Source: Desulfobacterales bacterium
GTDB taxonomy: Bacteria > Desulfobacterota > DSM-4660 > Desulfatiglandales > Desulfatiglandaceae
Length of the DNA stretch: 6,324 bases
Reading direction: 5' to 3'
NCBI GenBank assembly: GCA_022013615.1
Contig: JAKLQB010000387.1
Location: 1 to 6,324, forward strand
Each line of letters begins with the position of its first letter. Positions within the stretch are counted from its first letter, which is position 1. A program made the position numbers and the translations under genes. This document shows, piece after piece, positions 1 through 5,784 of the stretch. The notes under the pieces are model-generated. The model was not told the DNA's origin and did not search any database. It saw nothing but the letters and a program-made list of their open reading frames with translations.

Positions 1-185
1 GGCCCTGGCCCTAACACCTTTCATACTATCAACAGCTTTCTTCATTTATTTTATTCAAGATATATGCCATGTATTGCAGAAAAAACTTTCCTGTTAAAAA
101 GCACCTAATCATTTGATTTTACTTGCTATTTTCCTCATATATTTTGGGGTGAAAATGAGAGGTGTAAACAGCTAAGTGACAGGGG

Positions 186-380
186 GTGGTTATTCAAGTA
201 TACAATGCACCTGCTGGAGAGGCCAATGTGCGTCCATATGGGGTTTTATTCAAAACAGAAATCGGTCTTCTGGGCCTGTGGCTCGGAGAGCGTGGTCAGA
301 GACAAATGGCTCTACCTCATGAAAAGTCTTATAACCGGTCATTAGACGAAATTGTTTTAATTTTGGAAAGCTTCCGATAG
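186..380 (+). CDS. Small hypothetical protein (64 aa), unrecognised
   Basis: I do not recognise this protein. The frame opens just after an in-frame TGA at 177-179 and the first possible start is GTG at 186, whose G-rich upstream bases overlap the start too closely for a good ribosome site. A second candidate is GTG at 228, preceded by GGAGAGG (216-222) at 5-nt spacing, which would give 50 aa. The translation is balanced in composition and ends in an amphipathic stretch (SLDEIVLILESF), so it looks more like real protein than random frame. It has no signal peptide, membrane segment or Cys cluster. It lies about 200 bp upstream of the response regulator and is separated from it by a weak terminator-like hairpin and a separate promoter, so a functional link is not indicated. 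It could also be a remnant of a longer gene. Confidence 0.4.
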   Translation: MVIQVYNAPAGEANVRPYGVLFKTEIGLLGLWLGERGQRQMALPHEKSYNRSLDEIVLILESFR

Positions 381-393
381 GCGTCTATTTTTT
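365..393 (+). terminator. Weak terminator-like hairpins at the end of the 64-aa ORF
   Basis: Two very short hairpins lie in tandem: GGAA/TTCC (365-368 with 372-375) and ATAG/CTAT (377-380 with 385-388, loop GCGT). The second runs directly into six T residues (388-393). The stems are only 4 bp, so the termination strength is doubtful. Confidence 0.3.
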
Positions 394-418
394 AAAATGG
401 CAGGGAATAAATATGTAC

Positions 419-447
419 TTGTAACAAAGTGAAGTTGCTACTATCAT
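419..447 (+). promoter_or_regulatory. Sigma70-like promoter of the two-component operon
   Basis: TTGTAA (419-424) and TATCAT (442-447) are separated by exactly 17 nt, a good match to a housekeeping promoter. The predicted transcription start is near 454, inside the ATGATCA repeats. This would give the response regulator mRNA a leader of about 135 nt ahead of the ATG at 589. The assignment is from spacing and hexamer similarity only. Confidence 0.45.
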
Positions 448-448
448 C

Positions 449-469
449 ATGATCAATGATCAATGATCA
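449..469 (+). repeat. Three perfect tandem ATGATCA heptamers
   Basis: The heptamer ATGATCA occurs three times head to tail (449-455, 456-462, 463-469). Each unit begins with ATG. Because 7 is not a multiple of 3, the three ATGs lie in three different frames: the first stops at 464-466, the second runs 31 codons to TGA at 549-551, and the third is in frame with the response regulator. None has a Shine-Dalgarno sequence. Confidence 0.8.
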
Positions 470-480
470 GTTCGCTTCGA

Positions 481-500
481 GCCCGTTCGGGCAGTTTTTT
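481..500 (+). terminator. Terminator-like hairpin in the response regulator leader
   Basis: GCCCG (481-485) pairs with CGGGC (488-492). If the inner G-C pair opens, this becomes a 4-bp stem with a GTTC loop. Six T residues (495-500) follow 2 nt later. This resembles a short intrinsic terminator lying between the predicted transcription start near 454 and the regulator start at 589. A competing pairing is possible between 484-491 and 508-516 with one bulged base, so the hairpin could be an attenuator. Its activity is inferred. Confidence 0.4.
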
Positions 501-588
501 GATTCTTCCCGAAACGAGCGTTCAAAGAACATTTTCTTCAGACGGGACTGAACTGCTTCCCATTGACGATTCAATGCGGGTTTTTGGT

Positions 589-1266
589 ATGCGATTACTC
601 CTGGTAGAAGACGATTTGCAGATTGCCTCTTTTATCGTTAAGGGGCTGAAGGAGGCGGGGTTCGCTGTAGATCACGCTGCCGATGGTGAGGACGGCCTGC
701 ATCTGGCACTCTATGAGCCTTATGATGTGGCCATCATAGATATCATGTTGCCCAGTTTAGATGGCCTGAGCCTCATCGAAGAGCTTCGACGTCAAAAGAT
801 CAATACGCCCGTACTCATTCTAAGTGCAAAACGTTCGGTGGATGACCGGGTTAGGGGATTACAGACGGGCGGGGACGACTATTTGGTTAAACCTTTTGTT
901 TTCTCAGAGCTTCTGGCACGGGTGCAGGCTTTGATTCGCAGGGCAAGTGGATCAACAGAGCCCACCAGCGTAACGTTCGGGGAACTTTCCATGGATCTTC
1001 TGAAGAGGGAAGTCCGCCGCGCTGGCAAGAGGATTGACCTCCCGCCTCACGAGTTTGCTTTGTTAGAATATCTTATGCGTAATGCAGAGAGGGTCGTCTC
1101 CAAGACTATGATCATTGAGCACATCTGGGGTTACCATTTCGATCCCCAGACAAATGTTGTGGATGTATTGATCTCCAGGTTGAGAAGCAAGGTGGACAGG
1201 GGTTTTTCTGAGAAGATCATTCACACCGTCTGGGGCATCGGTTATGTCATTAAAGCGTCTTCATAA
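589..1266 (+). CDS. OmpR/PhoB-family response regulator (225 aa)
   Basis: Cytoplasmic DNA-binding response regulator, the output half of the two-component pair with the next gene. The receiver domain covers about residues 1-115: acidic pocket E7-D8-D9, phospho-acceptor D51 in DIMLPSLDG, switch S79, and K101 in DDYLVKPF. The winged-helix domain covers about 125-222, with recognition helix NVVDVLISRLRSKVD (189-203) and C-terminal wing HTVWGIGYVI. The frame stays open back to ATG 463 (267 aa). I chose ATG 589 because MRLLLVEDD is the usual family N-terminus, 225 aa is the usual length, and the extra 42 residues look non-coding and cover a terminator-like hairpin. ATG 574 is a less likely alternative. 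Ribosome-site signals are poor for all starts. The gene overlaps the kinase by 23 bp, so the two are co-transcribed. The closest flavour is CusR/CopR-like, but the signal cannot be assigned from sequence. Confidence 0.95.
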   Translation: MRLLLVEDDLQIASFIVKGLKEAGFAVDHAADGEDGLHLALYEPYDVAIIDIMLPSLDGLSLIEELRRQKINTPVLILSAKRSVDDRVRGLQTGGDDYLVKPFVFSELLARVQALIRRASGSTEPTSVTFGELSMDLLKREVRRAGKRIDLPPHEFALLEYLMRNAERVVSKTMIIEHIWGYHFDPQTNVVDVLISRLRSKVDRGFSEKIIHTVWGIGYVIKASS

Positions 1267-2644
1267 CATACCGAAAACCATCGGCTTTAGACTCACTGCC
1301 TGGTACTCAGGCATATTTATTTTGAGCTCCATTTTACTCTTTGTATTCGCTTATTATTTCCTTTCATCGACCCTTTTGAAGCAGGACCACGAGGCGATTC
1401 TATCAGAGCTTGGGGAGCTATCCAGCGAATACGTATCATCCGGTATAACATCCCTTGAAAAAGAGGTAACCATAGCCAAGAAGTTCCGCAAGAAACGCCC
1501 GTTTTTCATTCGTTTCGCCGGGACCGACAATAACACCCTTCAAATATTTTTCCCCTACCAGTGGGCAGAGTTTGATCTCACGAAACTCGAAAAAATGATC
1601 CCGGTTAATAAGCAGAAATGGATACGCCTGCCTGCCATGGATGAAGAGTATTTCTTGGAGCTGGCTTCAACCCGTCTCCCGGATGGCCACTGGCTGCAGG
1701 TAGGCCTTAGCAGTGAGGACCGCGAGAGGGTTCTGGAGCGTTTTCGTGAGACCTTTGCAGCCGTCATGATACCACTGTTTTTACTTGGATTCCTGAGCGG
1801 CTCCTTCCTTTCATTTCGAGCTCTCCGGCCCATACAGCACCTCATCAAGACGGTTCAATCGATAGATCTGGGTAAAATGGAGGCCCGGGTGCCCGGTACC
1901 GGGACAGGGGACCAATTAGATGAGCTGGTCAGGCTTTTTAACGAGATGCTGGAAAAGATCGAGACCCTCATTAATGCCATGAAGGGTTCTCTGGATAATG
2001 TGGCCCATGATTTGCGCACACCTATGACAAGATTGCACAATATCGCGGAGAAGGCGTTACAGCCCAATAGAGATGTAAGTATTTACCGGGAAGCCCTCGC
2101 TAAGTGCATAGAGGAATCGGACAGGATACTCAGGATGTTGAACGCCCTCATGGACATTTCAGAGGCAGAAACAGGGGTCATGCATCTTGACCGAAAAATC
2201 ACGGATATCCCGGGCCTGATGCATGGAGTCGTTGATGTATACAGCTATATAGCCGAAGAAAAGGGTCTTTCCATTCATATAAACGCCCCCAGAGATCTTT
2301 ATGTGACAGTTGATGAAGATCGTGTAGGTCAGGTTCTGGCCAATCTACTGGATAATGCCATTAAATACACGCTTTCCGGGGGCCAAATTTCCCTAAAAGC
2401 CTCCCGGTCCCAGGGAGAGGTGGTCATCAAAATCAAGGATACCGGTATAGGAATTCCCCGTGAAGAACTTCCCAGGATATGGGATCGGTTGTACCGGGGC
2501 GATCACAGCCGAGCCCAAAAAGGCCTGGGGCTGGGCCTGAGCCAGGTCAAGGCCATTATGCTGGCCCACAAGGGCAGGGTTGATGTCTTAAGTGAACCGG
2601 GGAAAGGTTCGACCTTCAGCATATTTCTTCCTGCAAACCACTGA
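1244..2644 (+). CDS. Sensor histidine kinase, HAMP-HisKA-HATPase (466 aa)
   Basis: Inner-membrane sensor kinase that should phosphorylate D51 of the preceding regulator. In order: transmembrane helix 1 (about 20-41), a periplasmic sensor region of about 130 residues (42-170), transmembrane helix 2 (about 171-192), HAMP linker (about 190-243), dimerisation/phosphotransfer domain with H255 in the H-box AHDLRTP, and an ATPase domain with N-box NLLDNAIKY (N371), G1 box DTGIGIP (399-405), F-box IWDRLYRG and G2 box GLGLGL (427-432). All catalytic motifs are intact and the length is normal. The H-box and kinase core resemble the heavy-metal sensor (CusS-like) group, but the periplasmic part has no Cys and no clear metal ligand set, so a metal signal is not supported. 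The start ATG lies inside the regulator gene, with GGGG 8 nt upstream, suggesting translational coupling. Confidence 0.95.
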   Translation: MSLKRLHNIPKTIGFRLTAWYSGIFILSSILLFVFAYYFLSSTLLKQDHEAILSELGELSSEYVSSGITSLEKEVTIAKKFRKKRPFFIRFAGTDNNTLQIFFPYQWAEFDLTKLEKMIPVNKQKWIRLPAMDEEYFLELASTRLPDGHWLQVGLSSEDRERVLERFRETFAAVMIPLFLLGFLSGSFLSFRALRPIQHLIKTVQSIDLGKMEARVPGTGTGDQLDELVRLFNEMLEKIETLINAMKGSLDNVAHDLRTPMTRLHNIAEKALQPNRDVSIYREALAKCIEESDRILRMLNALMDISEAETGVMHLDRKITDIPGLMHGVVDVYSYIAEEKGLSIHINAPRDLYVTVDEDRVGQVLANLLDNAIKYTLSGGQISLKASRSQGEVVIKIKDTGIGIPREELPRIWDRLYRGDHSRAQKGLGLGLSQVKAIMLAHKGRVDVLSEPGKGSTFSIFLPANH

Positions 2645-2696
2645 AGATTCTTACATGCTCCAGAACTATCCCATCGTAGAGAGCTAAAAAATAAAA

Positions 2697-2751
2697 CCTT
2701 TCAAAATTGTAATCTTCTTGAAAGCTTCCTGAAAGCCTTCCCTGTTATACT
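2697..2751 (+). promoter_or_regulatory. Activator-type promoter 1 with tandem 11-bp repeats
   Basis: Three head-to-tail 11-mers, TGTAATCTTCT (2708-2718), TGAAAGCTTCC (2719-2729) and TGAAAGCCTTC (2730-2740), follow a CCTTTCAAAAT block (2697-2707). Five nt later comes a -10 box, TATACT (2746-2751). There is no good -35 hexamer 17 nt upstream; the repeats cover that position. Direct repeats of about 11 bp overlapping the -35 are the known layout of PhoB/OmpR-family activator sites. It is inferred that the adjacent response regulator binds here. The predicted start is near 2758 and the first gene downstream is the 36-codon ORF at 2840. Confidence 0.6.
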
Positions 2752-2839
2752 CATAACAAACGAAAATTGATTACAAGAAGCCTCAGTTGCCCGGGCCATA
2801 GGCAATGAAGGCTAACGTGAGCGTGATAAGAAGAGTAAC

Positions 2840-2950
2840 ATGCAAAGAATAAAGAGTATTGAGGAAAGAGAGGCCGAAATAGTTATCTGGATAGGAATAG
2901 GCATGTCAATATTTGGTATCTTGTTGATAGTATTTGCCTTTATCAGATGA
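2840..2950 (+). CDS. Small single-pass membrane protein (36 aa)
   Basis: A 36-codon ORF starts with ATG at 2840 and ends with TGA at 2948-2950. The N-terminus is short and charged (MQRIKSIEEREAE), followed by one strongly hydrophobic helix (about residues 14-35, IVIWIGIGMSIFGILLIVF) and a final Arg. This is the form of a small inner-membrane protein. A purine-rich AAGAAGAG (2828-2835) lies 4 nt upstream as a modest ribosome site. It sits alone about 80 nt downstream of the predicted start of promoter 1, directly after the sensor kinase gene. Small membrane proteins under control of a two-component system often act back on their sensor kinase (MgrB on PhoQ is an example), so this role is possible here but is only inferred from position. 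I do not recognise the sequence itself. Confidence 0.55.
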   Translation: MQRIKSIEEREAEIVIWIGIGMSIFGILLIVFAFIR

Positions 2951-3013
2951 TGTTTTCACTTTTAGTCACCTCGGGAAAATGCGAAGCAGGACAAAAGAGT
3001 AAAATGTTCAAAA

Positions 3014-3068
3014 CCTTTCAAAATCGTAACCTTTTTGAAAGGTTTGTGAAAGCTTTGAATTGTATAAT
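3014..3068 (+). promoter_or_regulatory. Activator-type promoter 2 with tandem 11-bp repeats
   Basis: Same design and spacing as promoter 1: CCTTTCAAAAT (3014-3024), CGTAACCTTTT (3025-3035), TGAAAGGTTTG (3036-3046), TGAAAGCTTTG (3047-3057), then 5 nt and a perfect -10 box TATAAT (3063-3068). A 10-bp inverted repeat (3014-3023 with 3033-3042, 9-nt loop) is also present. There is again no good -35. It probably belonged to the envelope operon starting at 3384, before the MITE inserted directly after the -10. Transcription from here would now start inside the element, near 3075. Confidence 0.6.
3060..3068 (+). repeat. Left copy of 9-bp target-site duplication TTGTATAAT
   Basis: TTGTATAAT abuts the left inverted terminus of the inserted element and is repeated exactly at 3297-3305 beyond its right end. 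It contains the -10 box of promoter 2. Confidence 0.85.
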
Positions 3069-3296
3069 CTGGGGTATGTACTTAACTCAACTTACCCCAA
3101 CATATTGTGGTCGGGCGCCACCTTGCTTTAAATGACAATACACTATAAAATCAGTAGGTTAAGGACAGTCATTTAGTTGCGTTTCCTTCAAATGGCAGCA
3201 TTACCTTATAGAAAACGGTATGTTACGCTATTCATGAGTTCGGTTCCATACAATACGCTATATATTGTAGTTGGTTGAGTTAAGTACATACCCCAG
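3069..3296. mobile_element. MITE-like non-autonomous element, 228 bp
   Basis: The element has 23-bp perfect terminal inverted repeats: the left end 3069-3091 (begins CTGGGGTATGTAC) and the right end 3274-3296 (ends GTACATACCCCAG). It is flanked directly by 9-bp duplications, TTGTATAAT. The interior contains no transposase or plausible ORF, so it must be moved in trans by a related insertion sequence. It contains a further perfect 8-bp inverted repeat, TAAATGAC/GTCATTTA (3129-3136 with 3168-3175), and a GGGGTA/TACCCC pair near the left end (3071-3076 with 3093-3098). A 9-bp duplication fits several families (IS1, some IS4/IS5 members, IS256), and I cannot assign one from the termini. Identical ends and duplications point to a fairly recent insertion. 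Confidence 0.85.
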
Positions 3297-3305
3297 TTGT
3301 ATAAT
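3275..3305 (+). promoter_or_regulatory. Possible hybrid promoter at the right MITE junction
   Basis: TTGAGT (3275-3280), within the right inverted repeat, lies 19 nt upstream of the duplicated TATAAT (3300-3305). The -10 box is perfect but the spacer is longer than ideal. If active, it would start transcription near 3312, the position where the uninterrupted promoter 2 would have started, and would not depend on the 11-bp repeat sites. Confidence 0.35.
3297..3305 (+). repeat. Right copy of 9-bp target-site duplication TTGTATAAT
   Basis: Exact copy of 3060-3068, directly after the right terminus of the element. It provides a second TATAAT facing the downstream operon. Confidence 0.85.
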
Positions 3306-3383
3306 AAGCATGTAACAAAATCAGGCTATGAGCACTCTCAGTTACCCACCTGACCGAAAGATAGCAGGGAGGTTCATGTATTA

Positions 3384-3665
3384 ATGATTAGACAGGATAT
3401 CTGCCAACTAATGCGTGACGCTCAAAAGGTCCAAATGGCCCTGGAAATGATAGAGCAAGACCATACGCCCTGGACCAGAGAGCGCGAGCAATATGACCTG
3501 ATGCAGCTCATCAAATATGTCAACCGGTTGGAGTCAGATGTGTGCATGATGCAGTCCAATTGCATGTCTATGTGTCTTAGCTACCAAGAAGATGGCTCCT
3601 GGCTGGTGCTCAATAGGCAGGAGGTCGTACTTTTGCTGAGATCAGGGCCAGCGATTTTACGATAA
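3384..3665 (+). CDS. Hypothetical protein (93 aa), first gene of envelope operon
   Basis: I do not recognise this protein. The ribosome site AGGGAGG (3366-3372) is strong but 11 nt from ATG 3384; a nearer ATG at 3376 encodes only Met-Tyr before a stop. The protein is soluble-looking and mostly helical, with charged segments (TREREQYDLMQLIKYVNRLESD, about 31-52 in two halves) and four Cys: C7, C54, C60 and C64. The last three form a C-x5-C-x3-C group beside several Met residues. This could be a metal or redox site, but no known motif is matched. No signal peptide or membrane segment is visible. It lies 42 bp upstream of the lipoprotein start on the same strand and is the first gene after the MITE-interrupted promoter. 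Confidence 0.65.
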   Translation: MIRQDICQLMRDAQKVQMALEMIEQDHTPWTREREQYDLMQLIKYVNRLESDVCMMQSNCMSMCLSYQEDGSWLVLNRQEVVLLLRSGPAILR

Positions 3666-3707
3666 ACTTTTAACAAACCCAAAACAAAGAAAAGGAGGGT
3701 AATGCTT

Positions 3708-4259
3708 ATGTTAAAAAAAAATTTTCTTATTCCGGCAGCGGGTTTACTATTCATTTTCATCGTCAATGGTTGTGAGAAAAAGCCCGAGGAGGCTGCAGAA
3801 GTTCTTGAAACTGAAAATGTAACCGTCGCCCTTACACCTTCAATCCAGGAGATGAAGGGTGAAATGTTTACCCTTAAACTGTCGGATTTGAAGATCAGAA
3901 AAACGGTCCAAAAAGCAACAAAAGAGATAACGGCTGCATCTTTAGAGGGGAGCATCAAAATCACAAACAACTCAACCAATATCTTGGATATCAAGGAAAT
4001 GACCATTCAGTACCTCGACGCTTCAGGAAATCCCATTCCCTTTAAGGATGGCGAGAAGAAAGCAACGATTTCAGCTGTGTACTGGTCCGATATTCAACCA
4101 GGAAAGGATTCTTCAGAAGCGTCTTTAGACGTCAAGGTCCCAATGGATGCTGTAAAAAAGAAATCCATTAACAAGATCCGGAGCCATGTCGTCTATATCC
4201 CCACCCCCCTGAAAAGTGAGAGCATGGACGTTCCTATAACAATAGAGAAGCAGAGGTGA
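3708..4259 (+). CDS. Lipoprotein with probable beta-sandwich domain (183 aa)
   Basis: Predicted envelope lipoprotein. The N-terminus is a typical type II signal peptide: MLKKN, hydrophobic core IPAAGLLFIFI, then a lipobox V-N-G-C with C22 as the lipidated residue. The mature part (about 162 aa) begins with a charged, probably disordered linker. It continues with a beta-rich segment (about 80-182) containing EGSIKITNNST, ILDIKEMTIQYLDASGNPI and a closing DVPITIEKQR, the pattern of a small immunoglobulin-like/FxLYD-type domain. That family resemblance is tentative. ATG 3702 is also in frame, but GGAGGG (3694-3699) is too close to it and is 8 nt from ATG 3708, so I prefer the latter. The hflC-like gene begins 47 bp downstream, suggesting one transcript. 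The acidic residue after the Cys (E23) does not by itself settle inner or outer membrane location. Confidence 0.85.
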   Translation: MLKKNFLIPAAGLLFIFIVNGCEKKPEEAAEVLETENVTVALTPSIQEMKGEMFTLKLSDLKIRKTVQKATKEITAASLEGSIKITNNSTNILDIKEMTIQYLDASGNPIPFKDGEKKATISAVYWSDIQPGKDSSEASLDVKVPMDAVKKKSINKIRSHVVYIPTPLKSESMDVPITIEKQR

Positions 4260-4306
4260 TCTTTCGATGGTAAAGTAGTAACCGGGAAATGTAAAAGGAT
4301 GTCAAA

Positions 4307-5248
4307 TTGAAATTTCTAACTCTGATCATCCAGATTGTCATTATCTCAATCGCGGTCTATGCAGCGGCTTACACCGTCGATGAGACAGAGCAGGTGGTTG
4401 TTACCCAGTTCGGTAAGCCTGTTGGTGACCCTAAGACCGAACCCGGATTGTATTTCAAGATTCCGGTTATTCATAAGGCCAACTACTTCCCCAGGAATCT
4501 TCTTGCGTGGGACGGTGAATCAGGCCAGGTTCCCACCCTGGACAAGACATTCATCTATTTGGATACCTTCGCACGATGGAAGGTGGTTGATCCCTTGAAG
4601 TTTTTCCGGACGGTTAACAACGTGACCGGAGCCCTGGCCCGACTGGATGATATCCTGGATGCCGCCGTTCGCAATCTCGTCACCTCCTATCCCTTAATTG
4701 AGACCGTTAGATGGACTAACCGGGAACTGGACACTTTTGAAATTGGCATGGACCAGACCCATGAAAAGAGACCTTTGGAGGAAATCACCATAGGTAGAGA
4801 AAAGATCATGAAGGGAATCCTGGAGCAGGCCCAACCCAAACTGGCGGAATTCGGCATCCAGCTCGTTGACATAAAGATAAAGCGGCTGAACTATGTGGAA
4901 GAGGTCCAAAAAACCGTTTACTCGAGAATGATTGCCGAGCGCAAGCAGATTGCTGAAAAATTCCGCTCCGAGGGCAGGGGTGAAGCCCGAAAGATTGAGG
5001 GTGATCGGGAAAGAGATCTGAAGCGGATCACCTCCGAGGCCTACAGAAGAGCTCAGGTGATAAAAGGAAAGGCTGACGCAAAGGCCACCCGCATATATGC
5101 GAAGGCCTACAATAAAGACCCCGATTTTTATTCCTTCGTGAAAACACTCGATATCTACAGAAAAACCATGAACAAGGACATCTGTCTCGTTCTCTCAACG
5201 GATTCGGACTTTTTGAAGTATTTTAAAGGGTATAAGGGAAAGGAATAG
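4307..5248 (+). CDS. hflC: HflC-like SPFH/prohibitin-domain membrane protein (313 aa)
   Basis: Membrane-anchored SPFH (band 7) protein of the HflC type. In E. coli, HflC forms a large periplasmic cage with HflK around the FtsH protease and modulates membrane protein turnover. Visible here: N-terminal transmembrane helix (about 4-22), SPFH domain (about 23-200) with EQVVVTQFGKP and EPGLYFKIP, then a charged helical region (SRMIAERKQIAEKFRSEG, 206-223, and the Arg/Glu/Ala-rich stretch to about 265). The C-terminal HflC signatures KDPDFYSFVKTL and STDSDFLKYFK are also present. The length is slightly below that of E. coli HflC (334 aa). The start is TTG 4307, with AAAAGG (4293-4298) 8 nt upstream; no in-frame ATG fits. 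No hflK lies in this window. Its neighbours are lipoproteins, so its partner is either elsewhere or it works alone. Confidence 0.9.
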   Translation: MKFLTLIIQIVIISIAVYAAAYTVDETEQVVVTQFGKPVGDPKTEPGLYFKIPVIHKANYFPRNLLAWDGESGQVPTLDKTFIYLDTFARWKVVDPLKFFRTVNNVTGALARLDDILDAAVRNLVTSYPLIETVRWTNRELDTFEIGMDQTHEKRPLEEITIGREKIMKGILEQAQPKLAEFGIQLVDIKIKRLNYVEEVQKTVYSRMIAERKQIAEKFRSEGRGEARKIEGDRERDLKRITSEAYRRAQVIKGKADAKATRIYAKAYNKDPDFYSFVKTLDIYRKTMNKDICLVLSTDSDFLKYFKGYKGKE

Positions 5249-5289
5249 AAGCCTAATTATGATTAACCCAAAGACAAGGAGGAGACAAA

Positions 5290-5658
5290 ATGCGTGTGTT
5301 TAAAAATGGTAGTTTGGTAATGATCTTGTCAGTGATGTTGTGTTTAGGGTTTGGGCTTCTGGGATGTGCAACTACCGCCCAGATACAGGCCCTTGAAGAA
5401 AAAACCCAGCAAGCTTTGGAGAAGGCGGAGGAGGCCTTAAAGGAGTGTCAAAGCGCCAAAGCGGCCGTAGAGGATTCGTCCAGGTACAGCGCCGAGGCAG
5501 CAGCGAGTGCCAAGAGGGCAGAAGATGCAGCATCCAGGGCTGAAAAGACCGCTGTTAGAGCTGATGAAGCCGCCGCTCTTGCGGAAGGCTACGCTAGAAG
5601 CTCAGAACAAATGGCCAAGAAATGTGAAGACATTTTCGAGCGGATAACAGCAAAGTAA
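5290..5658 (+). CDS. Small alanine-rich coiled-coil lipoprotein (122 aa), Lpp/OprI-like
   Basis: Predicted outer-membrane-type lipoprotein. The signal peptide runs to the lipobox LLGC with C26 lipidated; the next residues (ATT) do not suggest an inner-membrane retention signal. The mature protein (97 aa) is almost entirely one long Ala/Glu/Lys-rich helix with heptad spacing (IQALEEKTQQALEKAEEAL, then repeated SAxxA and RAExA steps), the pattern of alanine-zipper proteins such as Lpp and OprI. Two Cys in the mature helix (C53 and the one in KKCEDIF) might cross-link subunits. It ends in AK; the family's terminal Lys can be attached to peptidoglycan in Lpp, which is possible here but unproven. 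AAGGAGGAG lies 5 nt before ATG. The gene follows hflC by 41 bp and is probably in the same operon. Confidence 0.85.
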   Translation: MRVFKNGSLVMILSVMLCLGFGLLGCATTAQIQALEEKTQQALEKAEEALKECQSAKAAVEDSSRYSAEAAASAKRAEDAASRAEKTAVRADEAAALAEGYARSSEQMAKKCEDIFERITAK

Positions 5659-5743
5659 CCGCTAAAAGGGACGAGCATAGCTTGTTAGCTGCATACAATC
5701 TTGGATGTTCAATAAATGAAATTGGCAATCTATCAAAGCCGAA

Positions 5744-5759
5744 GTTTTCTGTTGAAAAC
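5744..5759. repeat. Short inverted repeat GTTTTC/GAAAAC
   Basis: GTTTTC (5744-5749) and GAAAAC (5754-5759) form a perfect 6-bp stem with a TGTT loop, in the gap between the coiled-coil lipoprotein and the next gene. No T tract follows, so it is not a convincing terminator; it ends 11 bp upstream of the next ribosome site. Confidence 0.4.
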
Positions 5760-5784
5760 AATCACTTAACGGAGGGGTAGGACA

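Noticed and set aside
1..45. Leftward reading frame from an ATG at 45 (begins MKKAVDS) running off the left edge
   Set aside because: Only 15 codons are visible, no ribosome site precedes it, and a stop lies immediately upstream; too little to call a gene.
113..143. Possible promoter TTGATT / TATATT ahead of the 64-aa ORF
   Set aside because: The spacer is 19 nt in a very AT-rich stretch where such matches are expected by chance.
463..588. N-terminal extension of 42 residues on the response regulator
   Set aside because: It has no ribosome site, covers a terminator-like hairpin, would start about 9 nt after the predicted transcription start, and precedes a normal family N-terminus at 589.
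2947..3135. 62-codon frame crossing promoter 2 and the left MITE end
   Set aside because: It reads through the activator repeats and the inverted terminus, has no domain-like content and no ribosome site; a chance open frame.
2645..3383. CRISPR array or a tRNA/rRNA gene in the long intergenic region
   Set aside because: The repeats are promoter-type 11-mers and one transposon-like inverted pair; there is no regular repeat-spacer pattern and no cloverleaf.
3581..4006. 141-codon leftward frame opposite the lipoprotein gene
   Set aside because: It is antisense to a gene with strong start, signal peptide and lipobox, and its translation is low-complexity and hydrophobic without a recognisable domain.
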